NCBI GenBank assembly: GCA_002371295.1
Contig: DFGZ01000355.1
Coordinates: 1-19,337, forward strand
DNA from: Oribacterium sp. UBA3737
GTDB lineage: Bacteria > Bacillota_A > Clostridia > Lachnospirales > Lachnospiraceae
Reading direction: 5' to 3'
DNA: 19,337 bases
The translations under genes and the position numbers were made by a program. Below, piece by piece: positions 1-6,608 of this stretch. The notes below the pieces were generated by a model. It was not told where the DNA came from. It made no database searches and saw nothing but the letters and a program-made list of their open reading frames with translations. Numbering within the stretch: the stretch's first letter is position 1; each line of letters starts with the position of its first letter.

Positions 1-1176
1 CTCGACTGGGTACCGGCACATTTCCCTAAGGATGCTCAGGGACTCGCAGACTTTGACGGAACAGCCACCTATGAATATGCGGATCCTCGGATGGGTGAGC
101 ATCCCGACTGGGGTACCAAGATTTTTGACTACAGCAAGAATGAGGTAAGAAATTTCCTTATAGGAAATGCTCTCTACTGGTATGATGAGTACCATATTGA
201 CGGACTGAGAGTCGATGCTGTTGCTTCCATGCTGTATCTCGATTATGGGCGCGAGAATGGTCAGTGGGTACCTAACAAATACGGTGGAAACGGAAATCTG
301 GATGCCATAGAGTTCTTTAAGCATCTCAATTCTGTAATACGCGGAAGAAAAGACGGTACAATGATCATAGCGGAAGAGTCAACTGCATGGCCTAAAGTGA
401 CTACTGCTCCTGAAGATGATGGTCTCGGTTTTACATTTAAGTGGAATATGGGCTGGATGCATGACTTTTTGGGCTACATGAAGCAGGATCCGTTTTTCAG
501 AAAAGGCGCTCACAACATGATGACCTTTGGAATGAGCTATGCGACTGCTGAGAAGTTTATTCTGGTACTTTCTCATGATGAGGTTGTTCATCTTAAATGC
601 TCCATGATAAACAAGATGCCGGGAATATATGAGGATAAGTTCAGAAACCTTAAGTGCGGATATCTGTTTATGTTTGGTCATGCGGGAAAGAAACTGTTAT
701 TCATGGGTCAGGATTTTGCCCAGCTCCATGAATGGAATGAAAATGTGGCTTTGGACTGGTATCTTACCGAAGAACCATGGCATAAGAATGTCCACAGCTT
801 TGTCCGGGATCTTTTACATATGTATAAGAATTATCCGGCCATGTGGGAGCTTGATGACAGCTGGAATGGATTTGAGTGGATAAATGCTGACGATGCCGAA
901 AGATCCATTTTCAGTTTTATCCGTAAAGACAGTACAGGAAAGAACAGTCTTCTTTTCGTTATCAATATGACTCCGATGGAGAGAAATGATTATGTGGTAG
1001 GTGTTCCAGAGAAGGGTAAATACACATTGATCTTCAATGAAGATGGTAATGTAGATGCCAAGACTTCCAAGAATGTTTATCAGGCTGAAAAGAGTGAATG
1101 TGACGGTAAGCCGTACCGTATCAGCTATCCGCTTCCGGCTTACGGATGTGCCGTATTCAGATTTAATTATATTTAA
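1..1176 (+). CDS. glgB: 1,4-alpha-glucan branching enzyme, C-terminal part (5' end outside window)
   Basis: Cytoplasmic glycogen branching enzyme (GH13), which cleaves alpha-1,4 glucan and re-attaches the chain by an alpha-1,6 bond. The frame is open from base 1, so 391 residues of the C-terminal part are visible and the N-terminal part is missing. It opens with the family motif [10 protein letters not shown] and then GEHPDWGT. The nucleophile Asp lies in [10 protein letters not shown] (about visible residue 72), and the acid/base Glu in AEEST (about residue 125). The SHDEVVH motif supplies the third conserved Asp. The C-terminal beta domain runs through [10 protein letters not shown] to the TAA stop. 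The sequence after SHDEVVH is LKCSM, where E. coli has GKKS; I believe this is a common clostridial variant. No other glycogen gene is visible downstream. A terminator follows, so this is probably the end of its transcription unit. Identification is secure. Confidence 0.96.
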   Translation, partial: LDWVPAHFPKDAQGLADFDGTATYEYADPRMGEHPDWGTKIFDYSKNEVRNFLIGNALYWYDEYHIDGLRVDAVASMLYLDYGRENGQWVPNKYGGNGNLDAIEFFKHLNSVIRGRKDGTMIIAEESTAWPKVTTAPEDDGLGFTFKWNMGWMHDFLGYMKQDPFFRKGAHNMMTFGMSYATAEKFILVLSHDEVVHLKCSMINKMPGIYEDKFRNLKCGYLFMFGHAGKKLLFMGQDFAQLHEWNENVALDWYLTEEPWHKNVHSFVRDLLHMYKNYPAMWELDDSWNGFEWINADDAERSIFSFIRKDSTGKNSLLFVINMTPMERNDYVVGVPEKGKYTLIFNEDGNVDAKTSKNVYQAEKSECDGKPYRISYPLPAYGCAVFRFNYI

Positions 1177-1199
1177 ATGTTAAACTATTAACAATGAAC

Positions 1200-1256
1200 A
1201 AAAAGGAAACGGAAATTTTGTTATTTATTTAACAATTTTCTGTTTCCTTTTATTTT
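1200..1256 (+). terminator. Factor-independent terminator after glgB
   Basis: A long imperfect inverted repeat begins 24 nt after the glgB stop. AAAAGGAAAC (1201-1210) pairs with GTTTCCTTTT (1242-1251). Inner segments GAAA..TTTGTTA and TAACAATTTTC extend the stem. It is followed by the T-rich tail ATTTT. The stem is AT-rich but long. Confidence 0.75.
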
Positions 1257-1318
1257 GGGCTGTAGTAAAATTGGTTTATAAAAAAGAAGGATGTTTTTCC
1301 AAGCAAAGGAGACAGAAT

Positions 1319-2068
1319 ATGGCTAGAGAGTTATTATCACAGAGCACTTTCAAAAGTGTGTATCGCGATGGTGATAAGATTTTCAAGGTTTTTTCAAAGG
1401 ACTTTGACAAATCGGAAGTATTCCATGAGGCTTTTATAAACACAAGAGTTGAAAATATCGATGGAATAAATGTACCGAAGATTTTAGGCGTTTATAATGA
1501 AGATGGTCAGTGGGTCATCGAAAAAGAGTATGTTGAAGGAAAGACGCTGGAGCAGCTGATGAATGAAAATCCTGCAAAGATGGATGAGTACATCGGAAAG
1601 ATGGTAGACCTTCAGATGTCTGTTTTCACTAAGAAAGCTCCGTTGCTTCAGAAGCTTAAGGACAAGCTCACATATCAGATCAATGGTTTAAATACAATTG
1701 ATTCCAGCACAAGATATGAGCTTCTCACAAGACTTGAGTCTATGCCAAAGCACTTTAAGCTTGTACATGGAGACTTCAGACCATCCAATATAATCGTTAA
1801 GGATGACGGAACCATGTATCTGGTAGACTGGGTACATGCAGCTCAGGGCAATGCAAGTGCAGATGTAGCCAGAACCTATACCATTTTATATCTTTATGAT
1901 AAGGATGTTGCAGAGAAGTATTATGCTGATTTCTGCTCAAAGACAAATACAGACAAGTCTTATGTTCATAAGTGGCTTCCTATCATTGCAGCAGCCAACC
2001 TCACAAAGAACAGACCGGAAGAAAAGGATATTCTTGAGAAATGGCTCAACGTTGCGGATTTGATGTAA
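1319..2068 (+). CDS. Aminoglycoside phosphotransferase/choline kinase-like protein
   Basis: A 249-residue cytoplasmic protein of the protein-kinase-like APH superfamily. An N-terminal lobe Lys candidate is in DKIFKVF (about residues 19-25), and an Asp/Glu-rich hinge (EKEYVEGKTL) follows near 68-77. The catalytic Brenner motif is LVHGDFRPSN (H150, D152, N157). The metal-binding Asp is in YLVDW (D170), followed by a typical DVARTY helix. I chose the ATG at 1319 because AAAGGAG sits 7 nt upstream. An upstream in-frame TTG at 1271 has no ribosome binding site. The substrate cannot be read from sequence. Chromosomal Firmicute members often act on small metabolites such as choline, sugars or amino sugars rather than antibiotics, so a resistance role should not be assumed. 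It is monocistronic by layout, with terminators on both sides. Confidence 0.85.
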   Translation: MARELLSQSTFKSVYRDGDKIFKVFSKDFDKSEVFHEAFINTRVENIDGINVPKILGVYNEDGQWVIEKEYVEGKTLEQLMNENPAKMDEYIGKMVDLQMSVFTKKAPLLQKLKDKLTYQINGLNTIDSSTRYELLTRLESMPKHFKLVHGDFRPSNIIVKDDGTMYLVDWVHAAQGNASADVARTYTILYLYDKDVAEKYYADFCSKTNTDKSYVHKWLPIIAAANLTKNRPEEKDILEKWLNVADLM

Positions 2069-2075
2069 ATCGGAT

Positions 2076-2103
2076 TTGACAAAAATATAAAAACAGATAT
2101 CAT
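2076..2103 (+). promoter_or_regulatory. Putative sigma-A promoter upstream of tcdA
   Basis: A consensus -35 TTGACA (2076-2081) lies 16 nt before TATCAT (2098-2103). It starts 8 nt after the stop of the phosphotransferase gene and points to tcdA. The predicted start falls inside the terminator hairpin at 2105-2136, so either the hairpin forms part of the 5' leader or this match is fortuitous. A second -10-like TATAAT at 2144-2149 lacks a recognisable -35. Confidence 0.4.
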
Positions 2104-2104
2104 T

Positions 2105-2136
2105 AAATCGCTGTCAGTCTATGGCAGCGATTTTTT
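2105..2136 (+). terminator. Factor-independent terminator after the phosphotransferase gene
   Basis: The stem AATCGCTG (2106-2113) pairs with CAGCGATT (2125-2132). The loop is about 11 nt, and a run of six T (2131-2136) follows. It is a classic compact intrinsic terminator between the phosphotransferase gene and tcdA. Confidence 0.85.
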
Positions 2137-2166
2137 GTACGGATATAATACTGAAAGGAGCAGGCC

Positions 2167-2925
2167 ATGCAGGATAGTTTTACAAGATCCCGACTTTTAC
2201 TTGGCAGTGAAGGAATCGATATACTCAGAAAATCGAGGATACTGGTTTTTGGTGTAGGCGGAGTAGGGGGATATGTTGTTGAGGCACTGGTGCGCTCCGG
2301 AGTAGGTGCCATAGATATCGTGGATAATGATACAGTGAGTATCACGAATATAAACCGTCAGATTATTGCCACAGAAAAAAATATCGGTAAATATAAGGTC
2401 GATGTTATGGATGAAAGAATAAGAGAAATAAATCATGAGTGTGTCGTTAAGACATATAAGACTTTCTTTCTGCCCGAGAACAGTGATACCTTTGATTTTA
2501 CAGAATACGATTACGTTGTGGATGCCATAGATACGGTAACTGCCAAAATTGAGCTCATAGTATGCTGTCAGAAGGCAGGGATACCTGTCATAAGCAGCAT
2601 GGGAACCGGAAATAAACTGGATCCTACCAGACTTCAGGTCACCGATATTTATAAGACTTCAGGTGATCCTCTGGCAAGGGTTATGAGACGGGAACTTAAA
2701 AAAAGAAATGTTAAGCATCTGAAGGTTGTTTATTCCACCGAAACACCTGTAGAACATAAAGAAATATATGATTTTGCAGATGAGAAGCAAAATGACAGCT
2801 CTGGGGAAATAAAGGATACGCAGCCTGTAAGAAAAGCTGTCCCGGGTTCGGTGTCATTTGTTCCTCCGGTAGCGGGGATGATAATAGCAGGTGAAGTTGT
2901 TAAGGATCTCGTGAAAAAAGCATAA
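2167..2925 (+). CDS. tcdA: tRNA threonylcarbamoyladenosine dehydratase (TcdA/CsdL, ThiF/E1-like)
   Basis: A 252-residue cytoplasmic E1-like enzyme that uses ATP to cyclise t6A37 of tRNA to ct6A. The N-terminal Rossmann motif GVGGVGGYVVEAL is at about residues 29-41. The nucleotide-binding acidic pair is in VDNDTV (52-57), followed by the NINRQ signature (61-65). Mid-protein DYVVDAID and the segment VISSMGTGNKLDPT are typical of TcdA and separate it from ThiF or MoeB, which usually carry zinc-binding CxxC pairs not seen here. Length is close to E. coli TcdA (268). The start ATG follows AAAGGAG with 7-nt spacing. Residues 200-215 (DEKQNDSSGEIKD) look like a flexible loop. No partner sulfur-transfer genes (csdA, csdE) are adjacent, which is usual in Firmicutes. 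Confidence 0.93.
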   Translation: MQDSFTRSRLLLGSEGIDILRKSRILVFGVGGVGGYVVEALVRSGVGAIDIVDNDTVSITNINRQIIATEKNIGKYKVDVMDERIREINHECVVKTYKTFFLPENSDTFDFTEYDYVVDAIDTVTAKIELIVCCQKAGIPVISSMGTGNKLDPTRLQVTDIYKTSGDPLARVMRRELKKRNVKHLKVVYSTETPVEHKEIYDFADEKQNDSSGEIKDTQPVRKAVPGSVSFVPPVAGMIIAGEVVKDLVKKA

Positions 2926-2984
2926 ACTACGATCTGCGGACCGTCCAATAGTTCATTAATTATCAATTAAACTGATTCATAATA

Positions 2985-3012
2985 TGTTATACTGAAAGTA
3001 GTCATTTTCAGT
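2985..3012 (+). promoter_or_regulatory. Extended -10 promoter with overlapping inverted repeat, before the 191-aa gene
   Basis: TGtTATACT (2985-2993) is an extended -10 element without an obvious -35. It overlaps the inverted repeat ACTGAAA (2991-2997) / TTTCAGT (3006-3012), with an 8-nt spacer, sitting around the expected transcription start. This would place an operator or a leader hairpin at +1. The remaining leader to the ATG at 3101 is about 90 nt and holds only a short GATCC/GGATC repeat. Confidence 0.4.
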
Positions 3013-3100
3013 CCTGATCCATAGGATCGATAGTAAAGATATGGGTTGTTATTTCCGGATATGTGCTTAGCGCTGATTATTATTTTAGAGAGGTGAATAT

Positions 3101-3676
3101 ATGAAGAGATGGTATAGCGAGGAGAAGGTTGCTCTCATTATAAAGAAAGAAGAGTTTTCTGAAATATATCAGAACTATCTTCTTAAAAACATGAAGTACA
3201 TCCGCAATGAATGGATAAAGGATATGAGGGATACATCGACTCCGAATGTGACTCAGGATCAGTTCATGAATCGTGATATTATCGGAGAGACCAAGTGGAT
3301 ACGTGCCCCCTTTATAGGCAGCCTGGGAGAGTCAGAGGAGCATTTCTTTACTGTTTATGCTATTGATAAGGAGTCTGAAGAGAGAAGTGTAGTGTTCACT
3401 CCCTTTATTTCTGTGGATGGTTTTGGCACTGCCGGATTTAATCTGAAGCGTACAAAGATCGATTATTCCGATGAAGAGAAGCTTTATTACATTCTTCCGG
3501 ATAAAAAGGAATATTGCGATATGATCGCTGCCATGTCAGGATCTGTGTATTCCACAATGGCCCTGAATGCGGAGTATCGCACCAAGCTTGGTGACTATCT
3601 TCCTGTAAACTTTGCCATCGAGCAGCATACAGGTATCATTTCCTTTACTTACGAGAAGGAAATAGAAGAAGCCTGA
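3101..3676 (+). CDS. Uncharacterised 191-residue cytoplasmic protein
   Basis: I do not recognise this family. The ATG follows GAGAGGTG with suitable spacing, and the coding pattern is good throughout. It has no signal peptide or membrane segment. The first 45 residues are charged and helical-looking (Lys/Glu-rich, with aromatic residues: YQNYLLKNMKYIRNEW). The middle (about 65-115) alternates hydrophobic and polar residues like beta strands (FFTVYAIDKES, SVVFTPFISVDGFG). A further alpha segment around CDMIAAMSGSVYSTMALNAE precedes a strand-like end (HTGIISFTYEKE). The gene is separated from tcdA by 175 nt that carry a promoter-like element, and it converges on the tad operon with only 12 nt between stops. 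The function is unknown. Confidence 0.75.
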   Translation: MKRWYSEEKVALIIKKEEFSEIYQNYLLKNMKYIRNEWIKDMRDTSTPNVTQDQFMNRDIIGETKWIRAPFIGSLGESEEHFFTVYAIDKESEERSVVFTPFISVDGFGTAGFNLKRTKIDYSDEEKLYYILPDKKEYCDMIAAMSGSVYSTMALNAEYRTKLGDYLPVNFAIEQHTGIISFTYEKEIEEA

Positions 3677-3688
3677 TTCTTTGTCAGG
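3672..3688. terminator. Short hairpin between convergent genes
   Basis: CCTGA (3672-3676) / TCAGG (3684-3688), with a 7-nt loop, covers the stop codon of the 191-aa gene and ends next to the stop of the last tad gene. On the minus strand it is followed by a pyrimidine-rich stretch. It is the only candidate bidirectional terminator here, and it is weak. Confidence 0.25.
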
Positions 3689-4939
3689 TCACCCCTCATC
3701 CGGAAGCTTATTCATTATCAGATCAAGAGCTATCATCATACAAAGGCCTATTTCCAGAGCAAGAATCAGGGGAAGGGCCTTTTTGAATATCAGAGCACCT
3801 TTAAGGAACCAGACAAGAGAAGGAATCAAAGCCATCAGAAGTACGGTAAAGGTGAGCTTTCCCTTTAAGGCACCGGACTTTGTTTTTTCGTTCAGAGATT
3901 CCTCTATGGTATGCTGCCGGATATTCTGTTCGGGTACTTCTTCGTCAGTTACGCTTTTTTTTCGGGGGAATGAAAAAATTCCGAACAGTTTTTGATGATC
4001 TTCTTCCGAAAGATTTTTTACAGTCACACCCGGAAGGGTATCCTCAAAAGGATAGTCATCTTTTCCGTAATCGGAGCTAAAGTCTGTATCAGAACAGAAT
4101 GCTCCGGTTTCGACTTTATTTGCAGCCGGAAGTCTCACTGTGCCTGAGATGGGAGGCTCTTTATATAATGAGGGAGCGATGACCTCATGAGGACAGTCTC
4201 CATTTGATGATGCAGTGTCCCGGGATAGAGCAGATGCAGAGTCGTTTTTCTGAGAGGGCGCTCCGGTGTTAAGAATTATTCCCGCATCTATGGGTCTGAA
4301 GATCCCGTCATCGGAGATGAGCTTCTTTTCGGCAGATGTACTGTTCCGGGATAAGGAAGTATCCCGGGTATTTTTTTCCTGTTCTTCCTTTGCCATATTG
4401 GTTCTCACTATACGGAGAAGATCCGTCAGCTGATAGAACTCTTTTCCACTTTCCTGAAACAGAGAATAAGCTATGATCACTGCCCTGTCATCCTTATAGT
4501 CTATGTGCTTTAACAGATAAGAGAGAAAATCTGACAGATTACTGCGGAATGAATTCTCGAAGGAAGGAACCAGAGTAAATAACCATTCGTTGCTATCGGG
4601 GCTGAAAAATACTGAGGATGGGGAAAGGAATAGTGAATTTTCCGAGACCATATATTCTTCAAGAGAACACAGCAGGCTGTTGAGACATTCCATGAAGGTG
4701 GAAATTGCAGTGTGGGTCATGGGATTCGATTCAAGGTATTTCTCCATGGACTCAAGTCCTGAAACAATATAGCTAAGCACATTATCATCTGCGCCGGCAT
4801 TGAAATTCATTTTTACAGTCCCGGGAATACATGTTTCTTTTAAAAGCCGGTATTCATATGTATCTCTCGGTACAGAGATATTATCTATATGCATATAGCT
4901 GTGTCTGAGTGAATGTTCATAGTGAATTGTTCTTTCCAT
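3689..4939 (-). CDS. DUF6382-type protein of the Tad locus, with two C-terminal membrane segments
   Basis: A 416-residue protein, last gene of the pilus operon. Residues 1-190 match my recollection of DUF6382, an uncharacterised Firmicute domain found in Tad loci and often followed by an FHA domain. Landmarks are the opening MERTIHYEHSLRHSYM, then LESMEKYLESN, FLSPSSVFFSPDS and KHIDYKDDRAVIIAYSLFQ. Residues 190-350 are polar and low in complexity (linker), with no FHA motif that I can see. Two hydrophobic helices (about 362-384 and 389-409) anchor the C-terminus. I chose the ATG at 4939 because AGGAGG lies 5 nt upstream; an upstream in-frame ATG at 5038 would overlap the preceding gene by 89 nt and lacks such a site. 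It probably acts as a cytoplasmic regulatory or scaffold protein tethered near the pilus base (inference). Confidence 0.8.
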   Translation of the reverse strand: MERTIHYEHSLRHSYMHIDNISVPRDTYEYRLLKETCIPGTVKMNFNAGADDNVLSYIVSGLESMEKYLESNPMTHTAISTFMECLNSLLCSLEEYMVSENSLFLSPSSVFFSPDSNEWLFTLVPSFENSFRSNLSDFLSYLLKHIDYKDDRAVIIAYSLFQESGKEFYQLTDLLRIVRTNMAKEEQEKNTRDTSLSRNSTSAEKKLISDDGIFRPIDAGIILNTGAPSQKNDSASALSRDTASSNGDCPHEVIAPSLYKEPPISGTVRLPAANKVETGAFCSDTDFSSDYGKDDYPFEDTLPGVTVKNLSEEDHQKLFGIFSFPRKKSVTDEEVPEQNIRQHTIEESLNEKTKSGALKGKLTFTVLLMALIPSLVWFLKGALIFKKALPLILALEIGLCMMIALDLIMNKLPDEG

Positions 4940-4949
4940 TTTGTCCTCC

Positions 4950-5174
4950 TTATTCAGATGGGTCCACATCCTGTTCAAATATGCTGATTTCTCGAATGAA
5001 ATTTTCGGGTTTGAATATCTTTTCCCCGCCGGCTTCATGACTGTCTACTTCCGTTTCCAATGCAGATCTTGTGTAAGCATTGATCCTGGACTGCAGATGT
5101 ATGGCACCGTTAATGAGGGTTGCGATTACCAAAAGTGAAATACTGAAAATATAAGCAGCTTCAAGTGTGTTCAT
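4950..5174 (-). CDS. Tiny leaderless pilin-like membrane protein (74 aa)
   Basis: It begins MNTLEAAYIF, then one hydrophobic helix (about residues 4-27), then a 47-residue polar, acidic tail (VDSHEAGGEK...EQDVDPSE). The Glu at position 5 followed by a hydrophobic stretch copies the start of a mature type IV pilin or TadE protein, but without any leader to remove. The ATG overlaps the TGA of the upstream peptidase gene (ATGA) and has GGAGG 6 nt upstream; no in-frame alternative start lies further upstream. I infer a minor pseudopilin or assembly subunit. It could instead be a simple single-pass accessory protein. Confidence 0.7.
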   Translation of the reverse strand: MNTLEAAYIFSISLLVIATLINGAIHLQSRINAYTRSALETEVDSHEAGGEKIFKPENFIREISIFEQDVDPSE

Positions 5175-5671
5175 AGTAATCCTCCGGTATATTCCATATC
5201 TCTGAGAATAAAGTAAAGACCGGGTAACATAAGCGGGATTAAAGGCAGAGAGACGGAATACAGGTTTTTTCCGTTTATTTTTCCGTATATGAGAATTCCG
5301 GTGCCGGTAATGAATGCAGTCAGGAATCCGCTTACTATAAGTGTGAGTATATAGTTTAATGGGATGAAAAATGCGGAAACGGTTATAAATACGGCATCGC
5401 CTATTCCGAGACCGCCTTTTGAGGCTATGCTTATCAGTGTAAGAATGATTCCCGGTATAAATCTTGTGAGTGAGCCGGCTATCAGTCCTGAACCAGGGTC
5501 AGTGCCTTTTAGGAAGTTTAGGTACAGGAATATGGGGAAGCCGGATAATATGAACAGGAAATGCAGGAGATTGGGAACACTTCTGCTTTTTAGGTCGTAA
5601 ATACTGGCAAGAAAAAAATATGATAGAAAAATTAAAAGATAAAAATAAGAGATTGAGAAAGAAATAGACAT
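5171..5671 (-). CDS. A24-family prepilin peptidase (second copy in the locus)
   Basis: A 166-residue integral membrane aspartic peptidase of the TadV/CpaA/FlpK type, which would cleave prepilin leaders on the cytoplasmic side. The first catalytic Asp is D26 in SIYDLKSRSVPN, and the second is D92 in the GxGD motif GGLGIGDAVF. Hydrophobic segments fill most of the rest (about 5-23, 35-52, 70-83, 94-125, 143-160). There is no N-methyltransferase domain, as in other TadV-like enzymes. AAAGGA lies 11 nt before the ATG. It lies between the TadE-like gene and the leaderless pilin-like gene. It differs clearly from the first peptidase of the same operon (13537-14178), and both keep the catalytic pair, so each is likely active. 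Confidence 0.88.
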   Translation of the reverse strand: MSISFSISYFYLLIFLSYFFLASIYDLKSRSVPNLLHFLFILSGFPIFLYLNFLKGTDPGSGLIAGSLTRFIPGIILTLISIASKGGLGIGDAVFITVSAFFIPLNYILTLIVSGFLTAFITGTGILIYGKINGKNLYSVSLPLIPLMLPGLYFILRDMEYTGGLL

Positions 5672-5694
5672 TTAAATTAGATTCCTTTGAAATA

Positions 5695-6597
5695 TCATCC
5701 ACACCTTACACAGGCGTGTTTTCCTGATGCTTCAGCCTCGGATTTTTTCATGGGCTGGATATAGCTTGATAATGTTTTGCAGGTTGGTGTACTGTGATAG
5801 CTTCTTGCACCGGAGGTGTAATAGACAACAGCCATTCTTGTATTCGGTCTGCAGGAGGCGCAGGGGGAGAATATTCCTCCGAACTTGGTCCTGAGATTTC
5901 GTATCTCTGCTCCGGAGGTCGTATTGATGTCATGTGTTATGTAGGTGCAGCTCATGGTAGTGTGATAGACATCACTGTCCTTGGTGCTGACATACACAGT
6001 TACATCCTCTTTGATATCCGAATTACCGTTATCCTCCATCCATCGGTTTCCTTTTTCTCCGATCCATGCACGTCTGCTGGCAACTATCTGCTGAGAGAGG
6101 TGATTCAGGCCGAAAACAGAGAAAGGTAAAGTGGCGTCATAATTGGCAACGTATTTTATTTTTTTATCGGTGACCTCGGAATCACTGAGCATGTCAATGT
6201 GCTTCATGCCCGGCTGTTCTATCTGGGAAGCAAGTGATAGGGCGGAAATAGTGGTTTCCATTCCGCTGATGAGGTCCTTGTCAAGCTTTATGGTACCGTC
6301 CTTTGTTTTGTAGTATTCAATGTATTTTTCCTGAGCCACCATACGTGCATTATCTTCAAGTATGATGCTGGCGTTACGCTGGTGGTTCAGGATCAACATT
6401 GGGGTAATGAAGATCACACATGCGAATATGACAAGGGTCAGTGCAAGTGAGGCCTCCACGGTATATGAAGAACGACATGATGAATGAAAGAGTATATTCA
6501 GTTGTTTAAGTATTGAGGATTTGTATTCTGATTGCATTTGTTCGTACCTGGAGTGTTTAAACATTGGCAAAAAGGATTTTCTGATGTTCATTTTCAT
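5695..6597 (-). CDS. TadE-like pseudopilin with two tandem H-C-C-C (zinc-ribbon-like) modules
   Basis: A 300-residue protein. An N-terminal cytoplasmic stretch of about 43 residues leads to the TadE-type segment SSYTVEASLALTLVIFACVI. Glu48 would be +5 if cleavage follows Ser43; the usual Gly at -1 is absent. One membrane helix (about 50-70) is followed by a coiled or helical region and then two related C-terminal modules. The first has H212, C217, C246 and C249; the second has H268, C273, C296 and C299. Both have the spacing H-x4-C...C-x2-C, and each starts with a V-Y-strand (VTVYVSTKD, MAVVYYTSG). The modules resemble a small Cys-rich domain at the ends of many secreted Firmicute hydrolases, and they probably sit outside the membrane (inference). 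No clear Shine-Dalgarno precedes the ATG at 6597; it lies 11 nt after the DUF5702 stop, so coupling is likely. Confidence 0.8.
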   Translation of the reverse strand: MKMNIRKSFLPMFKHSRYEQMQSEYKSSILKQLNILFHSSCRSSYTVEASLALTLVIFACVIFITPMLILNHQRNASIILEDNARMVAQEKYIEYYKTKDGTIKLDKDLISGMETTISALSLASQIEQPGMKHIDMLSDSEVTDKKIKYVANYDATLPFSVFGLNHLSQQIVASRRAWIGEKGNRWMEDNGNSDIKEDVTVYVSTKDSDVYHTTMSCTYITHDINTTSGAEIRNLRTKFGGIFSPCASCRPNTRMAVVYYTSGARSYHSTPTCKTLSSYIQPMKKSEAEASGKHACVRCG

Positions 6598-6608
6598 GTC
6601 GGTTTCAT

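Noticed and set aside
1319..2068. Antibiotic resistance gene (aminoglycoside phosphotransferase)
   Set aside because: Only the general kinase fold motifs match. Nothing points to an aminoglycoside substrate, and there are no mobile-element signs around it.
4940..5038. N-terminal extension of the DUF6382 gene from an upstream ATG at 5038
   Set aside because: It would overlap the preceding gene by 89 nt, and the added residues have no domain character. The ATG at 4939 has a strong AGGAGG site.
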